Of a stretch of DNA of 64,000 nt, positions 25,899 through 35,335 are shown in pieces. The notes beneath the pieces are model-generated. The model made no database searches. It saw only the letters and a list, made by a program, of their open reading frames with translations, and was not told where the DNA came from. The translations under genes were made by a program, and so were the position numbers. How positions within the stretch are numbered: position 1 is the stretch's first letter; the number at the start of each line of letters is the position of its first letter. The stretch spans positions 62,001 through 126,000 of the forward strand of contig CALTTP010000004.1 in NCBI GenBank assembly GCA_943912255.1. Reading direction: 5' to 3'. The DNA is from an uncultured Peptoniphilaceae bacterium. Lineage in GTDB: Bacteria; Bacillota; Clostridia; Tissierellales; Peptoniphilaceae.

Positions 25899-25940
25899 AC
25901 TCCCAGGTAGAATTTTAACTCTCATTTCCTACCTGGAAGT
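25899..25940. terminator. bidirectional terminator
   Basis: ACTCCCAGGTAG and CTACCTGGAAGT form a 12-bp stem with one mismatch. On the minus strand it is followed by TTTTTTTAT, so it mainly serves the gene at 25945. Confidence 0.85.
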
Positions 25941-25944
25941 TTAT

Positions 25945-26487
25945 TTAAGCTTCTAAAAGTTCTATCAATTTTTCTTCGATATATTCATCCATTGGCTTTT
26001 CTGCAATGGTAATCTTCTCAGGGTCAAAGATGTCCACCATTATCTTAAAGAAGTTTATTATGAGACGATTTTCGTCGATATAATATTCCTCTAAATGGCC
26101 TGGTACAAATACTATTTCAATGGTTTCGTATCTGTCCTTATTTGGGTGGTTGTTCACAACTTCCAAGAACTTATCTGAATGAAGCTGTTTAACAGGAGTT
26201 ACCATAAGGTCGGTAAATCCTAAGTCTTCCATCATCCACATATTGTTGTTCCAGAACTTTCTCTCAGGCTTTGTAGTATCGCTTAGAAGTTCTCTATTGG
26301 AAATTGAAGATAGTACCCTTCTTGCCTCTTCTTCTGTAAACTCATCATTGTAGACATATTTCATGTCATCCATGTCAGCTACGGATCTAATGTAGTCCTC
26401 TCCTACCTTTTCACCTTCACTGCTCGCTTGCCAAAAATATAATAGGGATTCTATTATATCTAAATTTGTTTTGATATTATTTGCCAT
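25945..26487 (-). CDS. conserved hypothetical protein (TDE2712-like)
   Basis: A 180-residue soluble acidic protein: NLDIIESLLYFWQASSEGEK at the start, a central WNNNMWMMEDLGF segment and IEIVFVPGHLEEYYIDENRL. The pattern recalls the family annotated as TDE2712 in spirochaetes and Firmicutes; this is from memory and uncertain. No catalytic motif is evident. It follows glpK by about 58 nt on the same strand, but the spacing suggests its own expression signals. Confidence 0.5.
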   Translation of the reverse strand: MANNIKTNLDIIESLLYFWQASSEGEKVGEDYIRSVADMDDMKYVYNDEFTEEEARRVLSSISNRELLSDTTKPERKFWNNNMWMMEDLGFTDLMVTPVKQLHSDKFLEVVNNHPNKDRYETIEIVFVPGHLEEYYIDENRLIINFFKIMVDIFDPEKITIAEKPMDEYIEEKLIELLEA

Positions 26488-26545
26488 TTCTCTCTCCTTA
26501 TTAAATCAAAATGTTACTCCATTATCTATTATACTACTAATTTTC

Positions 26546-28039
26546 TTATTTTTTAGCCCAACTTAAAGAATAGGTTACTGCTTTTCTCCATCTTTCGATT
26601 TTTTCCCTTCTCTTTTCCTCTTCCATTGTAGGATAAAAGACCATTTCTTCCAAATCCGCCTTCTTTATCTCTTTTAAATTCTTATAATATCCACACCCTA
26701 ATGCAGAAATCAAAGCGGCTCCAAGGGCTGTGGTTTCTGTAATTTGAGGCCTAATTACATCTACTCCTAAGATATCTGACTGAAACTGCATTAAAAAGTT
26801 ATTGTTGCTTGCTCCTCCGTCCACCTTCAATAGATGTAGTTTGTCGTGAAGGTCCTTTTCCATAACGTCTATAACATCATGGGACAGGTATGCTATGGAC
26901 TCCAAGGTAGCTCTAATAACATGGTACTTGTTTACTCCCCTGGTTATACCCACAATTGCACCTCTGGCATACTGGTCCCAATAAGGTGCTCCCAGTCCCG
27001 TAAAGGCTGGGACTACATAACAGTCGTTGGTGTCTTCCACCTTGCTTGCCATATACTCAGAATCTTCCGAGGAATCTAAAATCCTAAGTTCGTCTCTAAG
27101 CCATTGGACTGCAGATCCTGCCACAAAAATGGACCCTTCAAGGGCGTAGGTCACCTTATCCTCCAGCCCCCAGGCTATAGTTGTAACCAGTCCATGATTT
27201 GAATAAACTGGTTTACTTCCCGTATTCATAAGTAAAAAGGCTCCTGTGCCATAGGTGTTCTTGCAGTCCCCCTTTTGAAAGCAAAGTTGCCCAAATAGGG
27301 AGGCTTGTTGGTCTCCAAGAATTCCTGTAATGGGTATTTCTCCACCTAAGTAGGACTTGTCACTGTATCCAAAATCCCCAGCGGAGGGTTTTACTTGGGG
27401 AAGGATTTCCCTTGGAATATCCAGTAGTTTTAGTATATCTTCGTCCCATTTTAATTCCACAATATTGTATAACATGGTTCTAGAAGCGTTGGACTTTTCT
27501 GTGGCATGGACTCTGCCTCCTGTAAGCTTCCAAACTAGGTAAGAATCCACCGTTCCAAAGAGTATTTCTTCTCTTTTTGCCTTTTCTCTCGCTCCTTCCA
27601 CATGGTCTAAAATCCACTTTATCTTTGTTGCAGAAAAGTAGGCATCTGGCACTAGTCCTGTCTTTTCTTTTATCATATCTCCATAGCCCATGTTCTTAAG
27701 CTGGTCACAGTAGTCTGCAGTTCTTCGACATTGCCAAACTATCGCATTGTAAACTGGTTCTCCCGTTTTTTTATCCCATAGGATGGTGGTTTCTCGTTGA
27801 TTTGCAACACCTATGGAGATTATGTCCTTCCAAGTTATTCCCACCTTAGACATAGCCTCTACACAACAGCCCACTTGGGTGGACCATATGTCCACTGGAT
27901 CTTGTTCTACGTATCCAGGTTTTGGAAAAATCTGTCTAATATCCCTTTGAGAAACTGATTTTATCTCTCCTTTTTCAGTAAATAAGATGCATCTACTACT
28001 AGTCGTTCCTGCATCTATTGCCATAAAGTACTTTGCCAT
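26546..28039 (-). CDS. glpK: glycerol kinase
   Basis: A 497-residue FGGY-family kinase. It starts FMAIDAGTTSSRCILF, has the substrate-binding NQRETTILWD near residue 81, the phosphate loop NTYGTGAFLLMNTG near residue 260, and the signature GLGAPYWDQYARGAIVGITRG near residue 355. It makes glycerol-3-phosphate from glycerol and ATP. The length matches the family. No glpF or glpD neighbour is present here. It is transcribed divergently from the formate dehydrogenase operon. Confidence 0.97.
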   Translation of the reverse strand: MAKYFMAIDAGTTSSRCILFTEKGEIKSVSQRDIRQIFPKPGYVEQDPVDIWSTQVGCCVEAMSKVGITWKDIISIGVANQRETTILWDKKTGEPVYNAIVWQCRRTADYCDQLKNMGYGDMIKEKTGLVPDAYFSATKIKWILDHVEGAREKAKREEILFGTVDSYLVWKLTGGRVHATEKSNASRTMLYNIVELKWDEDILKLLDIPREILPQVKPSAGDFGYSDKSYLGGEIPITGILGDQQASLFGQLCFQKGDCKNTYGTGAFLLMNTGSKPVYSNHGLVTTIAWGLEDKVTYALEGSIFVAGSAVQWLRDELRILDSSEDSEYMASKVEDTNDCYVVPAFTGLGAPYWDQYARGAIVGITRGVNKYHVIRATLESIAYLSHDVIDVMEKDLHDKLHLLKVDGGASNNNFLMQFQSDILGVDVIRPQITETTALGAALISALGCGYYKNLKEIKKADLEEMVFYPTMEEEKRREKIERWRKAVTYSLSWAKK

Positions 28040-28226
28040 AATTCACCTCTGAATCCATTATACAAGAAATACTTAAATAATAAATATCGTTAAAACTTTA
28101 TCACTTTAAAGGTGGTTGATAAGTTTGGTATTTTGTGGAATAATATAAGTAGTGAGTAGAGTGTCTAATCAAAGGTTTAAGGACCTTTCGCTTGAAAACA
28201 TTTTCATCATTATAGGAGGGGTGTAT

Positions 28227-28733
28227 ATGAGTTTCGCATTTGATTTTGAAGCAAATGCTGAAAAACTGGTAGAGTTTGAAAACTTTATCGATAGTGAGAA
28301 GAGGAAGAAGGGTTCTCTTATGTCAATACTACATAAAGGACAACACTTGTTCGGATATTTACCTATTGAAATCCAACAGATTATTTCTAAAAAAACCAAT
28401 ATTCCCATAGCTGAGATCTATGGAGTGGTTACTTTCTATTCTCAATTTTCTTTAATTCCAAAGGGGAAACACGAAATTGGTGTTTGCCTAGGTACTGCTT
28501 GTTATGTTAGAGGGGCGCAAAAGATTCTAGATGAGGTTACTGAAAATCTAGGTATTGAAGTTGGAGGTACTACTCCAGACTTAAACTTCTCTATTCAAGC
28601 TACAAGATGTATCGGAGCTTGTGGTCTAGCACCGGTTATGACAATTTCTGGTGATGTTTATGGAAAGTTAAAGAGTTCCGACATTAAGGGAATTTTAGAT
28701 AGTTATAGAGAAAGGGAAGAGGTGAATAATTAA
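28227..28733 (+). CDS. NuoE-like [2Fe-2S] thioredoxin-fold subunit of the formate dehydrogenase complex
   Basis: A 168-residue subunit. The helical N-terminus is followed by the [2Fe-2S] domain with CLGTACYVRGA and CIGACGLAP, giving the four cysteines. It passes electrons in HydABC/Nuo-type NAD(P)-linked complexes. The ATG at 28227 follows AGGAGGGG; the longer frame from 28152 lacks such a site. Its stop overlaps the start of the next gene (TAATG). A weak promoter, TTGATA-18-TAATAT-like, lies upstream near 28114-28143. Confidence 0.92.
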   Translation: MSFAFDFEANAEKLVEFENFIDSEKRKKGSLMSILHKGQHLFGYLPIEIQQIISKKTNIPIAEIYGVVTFYSQFSLIPKGKHEIGVCLGTACYVRGAQKILDEVTENLGIEVGGTTPDLNFSIQATRCIGACGLAPVMTISGDVYGKLKSSDIKGILDSYREREEVNN

Positions 28734-30604
28734 TGGATTTAAAAGAACTTAAAAGTATTAAGGATAGAACTCTTCCTCAAATGGCTTTAAGATCTAATCT
28801 TTTTGAAGAGGTTGACAGCATCTATGAGAAGCAAGTCCTAATCTGTGGTGACACTGGCTGTAGATCTTCTCATTCCGATATTATTGAAGAAGAGATTAGA
28901 CAGACTATTAAGGAAGCGGGTAAAGAAAAGTCCATTGACGTTGTTAGGGTAGGATGTTTTGGACTTTGTGAGGCAGGTCCTATTGCAATTGTGTATCCTG
29001 GTGGAAAATTCTATGCTTATCTTAAAGAGGGAGACGGCATAAGAATTGCTAAAGAGGATTTAATTGGAAATGACACCATTGAGGAATTGTTATACCAAGA
29101 AACTTTAACCGATGATGTTTTAAAGTCTATTTATGAAACTACTTTTTATAAAAAGCAAAAGAAAATCGCCCATAAGAACTGTGGTTTAGTAAATCCTAAT
29201 TCTATTGAGGAATACATAGCTCTAGACGGTTACAGAGGCTTAGAAAAGGCTTTGACAAAGATGAATCCTCAAGAGGTTATTGACGTTATAAAGGAAAGTG
29301 GTCTTCGCGGTCGTGGTGGTGGAGGTTTCCCTACTGGTATGAAGTGGCAATTTACCAAGGATGCTACTGGAAGTCCTAAATATGTTATTTGTAATGCAGA
29401 CGAAGGAGACCCTGGTGCATTTATGGATAGATCCATTCTTGAAGGTGACCCATATGCGGTTATTGAGGCCATGACTATAGCTGCCTATGCAATTGGTGCA
29501 AGTCAAGGTTATATCTATATTAGAGCGGAATATCCTTCTGCTGTTGCTCTACTTGAAAGAAGTATTGCTAAGGCTAAGGAGTTAAATCTTCTTGGTAACA
29601 ATATAATGGGATCTGGCTTCTCCTTTGACTTGGAACTTAGACTTGGTGCTGGAGCTTTTGTATGTGGTGAGGAGATGGCCCTTATTGAATCCATTGAAGG
29701 TAAGAGGGGTATTCCTAGAAATAAACCACCTTTCCCAGCAAATGAAGGTCTATGGGGTAAGCCTACTTTAATCAACAATGTTGAAACCTATGCAAATGTG
29801 GCACAGATTATATTTAGAGGTGCTAGCTGGTTTAACAGTATTGGTACTGAAAAATCCAAGGGTACTAAAGTATTTACTCTTGGTGGAAATATAAAGAGAA
29901 CTGGAATTATAGAGGTTCCAATGGGAACTACTCTTAGGGAGATAATCTATGATATCGGTGGTGGTATTATAGACGACAAGGAATTTAAGGCGGTTCAAAC
30001 TGGTGGTCCATCTGGTGGTTGTATAACTAAGGACTATCTTGACACCCCTATTGACTATGACAACTTAACAGCTCTAGGCTCAATGATGGGTTCTGGTGGA
30101 ATGATCGTTATGGACGAGGACACTTGTATGGTTGATATTGCAAGATTCTTTCTTGAATTTACCGTAGATGAGTCCTGTGGTAAATGTACTCCTTGTAGAG
30201 AGGGAACCAAGAGAATGTTAGAAATCCTAGAGAGAATTACTGAGGGTAATGGAACTATGGAAGACATTGATACCCTTGAAGATTTGGGAAATACTATAAA
30301 GATTTCTTCTCTATGTGGTCTTGGTCAATCTGCTCCAAACCCTGTTTTATCTACTTTAAGGTATTTTAGGGACGAGTATGAGGCCCATGTAAAGGAAAAG
30401 AGATGTCCTGCTCATCACTGTAAGAATCTATTATCCTACTTTATTTCCGACACTTGTATTGGATGTACTAGATGTAAGAGGGAATGTCCTGTTAACTGTA
30501 TTGAAGGAGAAGTTAAGAAACTTCACGTTATCAATCAAGACGCTTGTATCAAATGTGGTAACTGTATGGAAGTTTGTCCAACTAACTCAGTTGTGTTCAA
30601 GTAG
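28733..30604 (+). CDS. NuoF-like NAD(P)H/FMN subunit with extra Fe-S domains
   Basis: A 623-residue subunit. Domains in order: an N-terminal thioredoxin-like [2Fe-2S] domain (CGDTGCRSSHS near residue 38 and CFGLCEAGP near residue 78), the NAD- and FMN-binding 51-kDa domain (GRGGGGFPTGMKW near residue 190; NADEGDPGAF), the [4Fe-4S] domain with CGKCTPCREG near residue 482, and a C-terminal ferredoxin with CIGCTRCKRECPVNC and CIKCGNCMEVCP. This is the HydB/HylB-type flavin subunit, probably electron-bifurcating, coupling formate oxidation or formation to NAD and ferredoxin. Confidence 0.93.
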   Translation: MDLKELKSIKDRTLPQMALRSNLFEEVDSIYEKQVLICGDTGCRSSHSDIIEEEIRQTIKEAGKEKSIDVVRVGCFGLCEAGPIAIVYPGGKFYAYLKEGDGIRIAKEDLIGNDTIEELLYQETLTDDVLKSIYETTFYKKQKKIAHKNCGLVNPNSIEEYIALDGYRGLEKALTKMNPQEVIDVIKESGLRGRGGGGFPTGMKWQFTKDATGSPKYVICNADEGDPGAFMDRSILEGDPYAVIEAMTIAAYAIGASQGYIYIRAEYPSAVALLERSIAKAKELNLLGNNIMGSGFSFDLELRLGAGAFVCGEEMALIESIEGKRGIPRNKPPFPANEGLWGKPTLINNVETYANVAQIIFRGASWFNSIGTEKSKGTKVFTLGGNIKRTGIIEVPMGTTLREIIYDIGGGIIDDKEFKAVQTGGPSGGCITKDYLDTPIDYDNLTALGSMMGSGGMIVMDEDTCMVDIARFFLEFTVDESCGKCTPCREGTKRMLEILERITEGNGTMEDIDTLEDLGNTIKISSLCGLGQSAPNPVLSTLRYFRDEYEAHVKEKRCPAHHCKNLLSYFISDTCIGCTRCKRECPVNCIEGEVKKLHVINQDACIKCGNCMEVCPTNSVVFK

Positions 30605-30612
30605 GTGATAAT

Positions 30613-31581
30613 ATGAATTTTATTAGTTTAACTATTGACGGAAAAAAGGTTAGGGTTTTAGAGGGAACCAATTTAGTGGAAGCTGCCAAAAGGGCAGGTA
30701 TTGAAATTCCTACCCTTTGTTATAGTAAGGAACTTCCTGTCGTATCTTCTTGCCGTATGTGTGTAGTTGAAATTGACGGATTTAATAAGCCTGTTACAGC
30801 TTGTTCTACCACTGCAACTGAGGGTATGGTGGTTCATACTGAAAGTCCTGCTGTTGTAAATATTAGAAAGACTTTGTTAAGGCTATACCTGGACAATCAT
30901 CCTTCTGATTGCTTAACTTGTTCAAGTAATGGTAAGTGTAAGCTTCAGGACTATGCCTATAGATATGATGTAAAGTTTAGAGAACATGACGGTGCAAGAA
31001 GAGGTTCTGAAGAGGCTGGGTTTACTGACAGCTCCAGTCCTTACATCCTTAGGGATGAATCAAAGTGTATTCTTTGTGGTAAATGTGTTAGGACCTGTGC
31101 TGTAGTTCCTGACAGAAATATCTTACAATTTGGTAATCGAGGTTTTGAAACTAAGATAATTGCAGATTATGATACTACAATGGAAAAATCCGGTTGTGTA
31201 TCTTGTAATAGATGTGTTGTAGAATGTCCTGTTGGAGCCCTTGTGGATAGAAGATCCTATAGGGAGGGAAGGACTTGGGAAAGAACTGTTAAAGAGGTTA
31301 AGTGTAAGTCCTGTGACTATGGTTGCAATATGAACCTTATTATGAACAGAGGTAAGGTTGTGGCCGTTGAGGCAGGTAGCCCACAAAATGGCAGACCTTT
31401 GTGTTTAAGGGGAAGACTTTTAACAGAGCTTGAATATGTGGATGTTCCACATAAGCCATATAAGAAGTTCTACAATGATGATGAAGGTAATGAATTTGTT
31501 GAGGTTAAGTGGTCACAAGCTTTAAACCTAGACAATGTCTATGAAAAAATGGAAAGACTTGACGAGGGTGAAAATGAATAA
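30613..31581 (+). CDS. truncated FdhA/NuoG-like iron-sulfur subunit without catalytic domain
   Basis: A 322-residue protein collinear with the first 315 or so residues of FdhA (32039): a [2Fe-2S] domain with SCRMCVVE, a His/Cys cluster region (CLTCSSNGKCKLQ), two [4Fe-4S] clusters (CILCGKCVRTC and CVSCNRCVVEC), then the CKSCDYGC of the first molybdopterin subdomain. It stops just after VEVKWSQALN, before the catalytic part. It probably serves as an electron wire between the NuoE/F pair and FdhA. The frame closes normally, so this is a dedicated subunit rather than decay. Confidence 0.85.
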   Translation: MNFISLTIDGKKVRVLEGTNLVEAAKRAGIEIPTLCYSKELPVVSSCRMCVVEIDGFNKPVTACSTTATEGMVVHTESPAVVNIRKTLLRLYLDNHPSDCLTCSSNGKCKLQDYAYRYDVKFREHDGARRGSEEAGFTDSSSPYILRDESKCILCGKCVRTCAVVPDRNILQFGNRGFETKIIADYDTTMEKSGCVSCNRCVVECPVGALVDRRSYREGRTWERTVKEVKCKSCDYGCNMNLIMNRGKVVAVEAGSPQNGRPLCLRGRLLTELEYVDVPHKPYKKFYNDDEGNEFVEVKWSQALNLDNVYEKMERLDEGENE

Positions 31582-32029
31582 AGAAGATTTTAAAAAAGTA
31601 ATAGATTTTGCTATTGAAGAAGAGGAAGCTTCCTACACTTTCTATATGGAAGCAGCAAATAAACTTGAAGATAAGACCCTTAAGAAGACTTTTACAGATC
31701 TTGCTAGTGAGGAATTGGACCATAAGAAATTCTTAATCAGCTATAGGGAAGCTGAAGGTAAAAACATGAGTATTAACCAACCTGTGGACTATGAAATCGC
31801 TGAAACTTTGGATACTCCTGAACTCAGTACGGACATGAGCTTTCCCGATGCTATAGCTCTTGCTATAAAAAGGGAAGAAGACGCTATGTTAATGTATCAA
31901 TCCCTGGCTGATGCCTCTGCTGAAGCCGATAAGAAAGAGGTTTTTATAAACCTTAAGAATATGGAAAAACTTCACAAGACAAGACTGGAAGAAATGTATC
32001 TTAATGTAGGATATAGAGAAATTTGGTAA
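31574..32029 (+). CDS. ferritin-like diiron protein (rubrerythrin family, no rubredoxin domain)
   Basis: A 151-residue four-helix protein. It has diiron ligand motifs in two halves: AIEEEEASYTFY and SEELDHKKFL, then AIKREEDAMLMY and MEKLHKTRLEE. The C-terminal rubredoxin domain of classical rubrerythrin is absent. The ATG at 31574 overlaps the end of the previous gene by 8 nt and follows GAGGG, so it is translationally coupled within the formate dehydrogenase operon. It may protect the complex from peroxide or store iron; this is inference. Confidence 0.85.
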   Translation: MNKEDFKKVIDFAIEEEEASYTFYMEAANKLEDKTLKKTFTDLASEELDHKKFLISYREAEGKNMSINQPVDYEIAETLDTPELSTDMSFPDAIALAIKREEDAMLMYQSLADASAEADKKEVFINLKNMEKLHKTRLEEMYLNVGYREIW

Positions 32030-32038
32030 GGTGAAATT

Positions 32039-34780
32039 ATGATAAAACTCAATATAGATGGAGTGGACATAGAGGTCGAAGAAGGTACTTTGCTCTTAGA
32101 CGCCTGTAGGCAAGCAGGGGCAAGAATTCCTACTCTATGCCATGACGACAATCTGTCTCACTTCGGTGGATGCAGAATGTGTGTTGTGGAAGTTGAGGGC
32201 TTTAGGAACCTTGTAGCAACTTGTTGTACCAAGGCTACTGATGGTATGGTAGTTAGAACAAATACTGAAACCGTTCAAAAGACCAGAAGAACTGTTTTGG
32301 ACTTACTTCTTTCAAACCATCCCGTTGAAGACTGTTTGACCTGTGGTAAAACAGGTGAATGTGAACTTCAAGACCTAGCCTATGAATATAATGTAAGACC
32401 TAGTTTCCACGGTGAAAAGAAAAATTATGAAGTAGAGGCTAGAAACCCAGTACTACTTAGAGACCAATCCAAGTGTATTCTATGTGGTAAATGTGTTAGG
32501 GTTTGTAAGGAAGTACAAGTCACAACAGCAATCGACTTTGTTTCAAGGGGATTTGATTCAAAGATTGCTGCCGGCTTTGACCTACCTCTTTCAGATGAAA
32601 ACTGTAGACTATGCGGTCAATGTATATCAGTTTGCCCAACTGGCGCCATTTTAAATAAGCATTTTATTGGTACTAGACCTTGGGAAATAGACAAAAAAGT
32701 AAGAACAACCTGTCCTTTCTGTGGTACTGGCTGTACCTTTGACTTAAATGTTAAAGATGGAAAGGTAATTGGAGTTACTCCTACAGAGGACGCCGTTGTA
32801 AACGGAACTTCCCTATGCGTAAAGGGCAGAAGTCATATAGACTTAATCAATAGCCCGGACAGGTTAAAGACTCCACTAAAGAAGGTGGATGGGGAATTTG
32901 TACCTATCTCTTGGAATGAAGCTCTAAAGACAGTGGCAGAAAACTTCACAAGAATTAAAGAAGAGTATGGTTCTGACGCCTTGGCTGGTTTAAGTTCCGC
33001 AAGAACCACCAACGAAGACAACTATACCTTCCAAAAGTTTATGAGGGTTGCACTAGGAACCAACAACGTAGATCACTGCGCTAGAACCTGACATGCTCCT
33101 ACAGTTGCAGGTCTTGCAACAACACTTGGAAGTGGAGCTATGACTAACTCCATTGGAGAAATTGAAGATGCAGATGTGCTTTTCATAATAGGTTCCAACG
33201 CTACTGAAGCTCACCCAATCATAGGTAATAAGATGAAAAGGGCCGTTAAATACAATGGAACCAAACTTATAGTCATAGACCCTAGAAGAACTGAACTGGC
33301 TGCTATGGCCGATGTTTGGCTACCTTTAAACTCTGGCTCCGATGTGGCTTTAATCAACGGACTTATGAAGATAATCATCGACGAGGACATAGTTGACCAT
33401 GAGTACATTGAAGAGAGAGTTGAAGGATTTGATGAACTTAAAAAGGTAGTTTCTAAATACGATAAGGAAATGGTAGAAAAGATTACTGGTATAGAATATG
33501 AAAAACTCATTGAAGTTGCCCATATCTACACTTCTTCTAAGAAGGCTGGAATCTTCTACACCTTAGGAATTACAGAGCATACTACGGGAACAGAAAATGT
33601 TATGACCCTTTCAAACCTTGCCCTAATCACTGGGCATGTAGGCTTTGAATCTGCTGGTGTAAACCCTATAAGGGGTCAAAACAATGTACAAGGGGCCTGT
33701 GATATGGCAGCCCTTCCAAATAACTTCCCAGGCTATGCCAATTCCTATGATGAAGACACCATTCAAAAATATGAAAAGATTTGGAATGCTAAATTAAGTA
33801 GAAATAAGGGATATAGAATTCCTGAAATGTTTGCAAACGCCCATGCAGGCAATCTAAAGGCAATGTATATCATGGGAGAAGATCCTGTACTTACAGACCC
33901 TAATGCAAACCATGTTAAGGAATCCTTAGAAAACCTTGATTTTCTAGTGGTTCAAGATATATTTATGACACCTACTGCTCAATTTGCAGATATTATACTT
34001 CCAGCAACTTGTTATGCAGAAAAAGATGGTACCTTTACTAATACCGAAAGAAGAGTTCAAAGGGTTAGAAAGGCTGTAGAAGCTCCAGGACAAGCTAGAC
34101 TTGACTGGAAGATAATCTCTGATATTGCAAAGGAAATGGGCGTCAATGGCTTTGACTTCAAAAACTCAGAAGAGGTCTTTGAAGATATAAGAAAGTCTGC
34201 TGCATCCTATGCAGGTATGACTTATGAGAGAATGGATGCAAAAGGACTGCAATGGCCATGTCCTACAGAAAAACATCCAGGAACCAAGTACTTACACAAG
34301 GGAATTTTTGCAAGGGGCATGGGACGACTAGTTCCAGCAGAATACAAAGCTCCTGGTGAATTGACCTGTGAAGAATACCCAATAGTACTTTCCACAGGTA
34401 GAATGTTATACCATTATAATGTTATGACAAGAAAATCTGATACCTTAAATGATATTAGACCTTGTGAACTTGCAGAGATCAATCCTATTACCGCCATGGA
34501 ATATGGCCTAGAAGAACACGATGTAATCGAAGTTACTTCTAAAAGGGGTAAAATTTGGACAAGAGTAACCATTACAGATAGAGTTAAACCTAATATGCTT
34601 TGGATGACCTTCCACTATTGGGAATCTCCAGTTAATGAAGTTACAAATGATGCCTACGACCCTATGACCATGACGGCAGAATATAAAGTAGCAGCAGTAA
34701 ATATAAAAAAATCTGACCATGAACCAGATAATCTAAGACTGCCTGACTACTTAGATGATAAAGAAGTTGTAACAGAATAG
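32039..34780 (+). CDS. fdhA: formate dehydrogenase catalytic subunit, selenoprotein
   Basis: A 913-residue selenoprotein. Domains: [2Fe-2S] (GCRMCVVE), His/Cys cluster (CLTCGKTGECELQ), two [4Fe-4S] (CILCGKCVRVC; CRLCGQCISVC), the cofactor-proximal cluster (CPFCGTGC), and the molybdo/tungstopterin catalytic domain. TGA at 33089-33091 codes residue 351 in DHCARTUHAPTVAG, the selenocysteine ligand of Mo or W. A GTTGC/GCAAC hairpin with an AGGUCUU loop follows at 33104-33120. It is the last gene of the operon with NuoE/F-like subunits and should link formate and CO2 to NAD(P) and ferredoxin. Confidence 0.96.
33104..33120 (+). promoter_or_regulatory. SECIS hairpin of fdhA
   Basis: GTTGC and GCAAC form a stem with loop AGGTCTT starting 17 nt after the UGA. 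The loop contains GGUCU, as in the Escherichia coli fdhF SECIS element. Confidence 0.85.
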
Positions 34781-34787
34781 AAAAAAT

Positions 34788-34811
34788 GGGCTGGGAGACC
34801 GGCCCTTTTTT
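34788..34811 (+). terminator. terminator of the formate dehydrogenase operon
   Basis: GGGCTGG pairs with CCGGCCC around GAGA (7 bp, one G-U) and is followed by TTTTTT. Confidence 0.9.
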
Positions 34812-34976
34812 GTGTACGGATTTAAATTTGTTTAGTAAATATTTGAAGTTTTAAATACTGAGATATGTAATAGTTTAATCTAAACAGCTTTTTTTATTTA
34901 CTTTTATTTTATATTGTGTTACATTCTATTAAAGGGTAATAGAGTAGGAGTTTTAATTAAATTAGAGGATATAAGT

Positions 34977-35292
34977 ATGCAAAAAGAAATTAAGTGTGTT
35001 AATACTGGTGGCCCTATTGCTTCTGCCTCTGCAAACATTTTCATTTGGTAATACTTCTTCTAAAGAACTTCATTCAGTAAATATAGCTACAAAGTCCACT
35101 TATCGAAAATGGATAACAGAAGATAGATTATATTTAAAAAGTCAAACTGCTCCGAAATTTGTAAATTATAACGATGGAGTAGTAGGAAGACTAGAGAGAC
35201 GTAATATTGTTGCTATTGGCAAAAATTGGGTAACTTACAGATATAGCGGTTATTGTTCTTGTATAAATAACCAGTGCCCAACAATAAGATAA
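34977..35292 (+). pseudogene. secreted small protein gene with a one-base frameshift after the start
   Basis: ATG at 34977-34979 has AGAGGA upstream, but the next base (C at 34980) puts the frame out. If that base is dropped the frame reads KKKLSVLILVALLLLPLQTF, a perfect signal peptide, then about 80 residues ending GYCSCINNQCPTIR with three cysteines. As it stands only a GTG at 34996 without a good RBS could start the frame, leaving no basic signal-peptide N-terminus. It lies 43 nt before a permease gene. It may be a broken gene, a sequencing error, or a phase-variable start. Confidence 0.6.
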
Positions 35293-35335
35293 AATAAAAG
35301 ATCTTCCTACCCTACCCATTTTTTAGGAGGATACT

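Noticed and set aside
33089..33091. Stop codon splitting fdhA into two frames
   Set aside because: The UGA is at the selenocysteine ligand position of formate dehydrogenase with a clear SECIS hairpin, so not a nonsense mutation.
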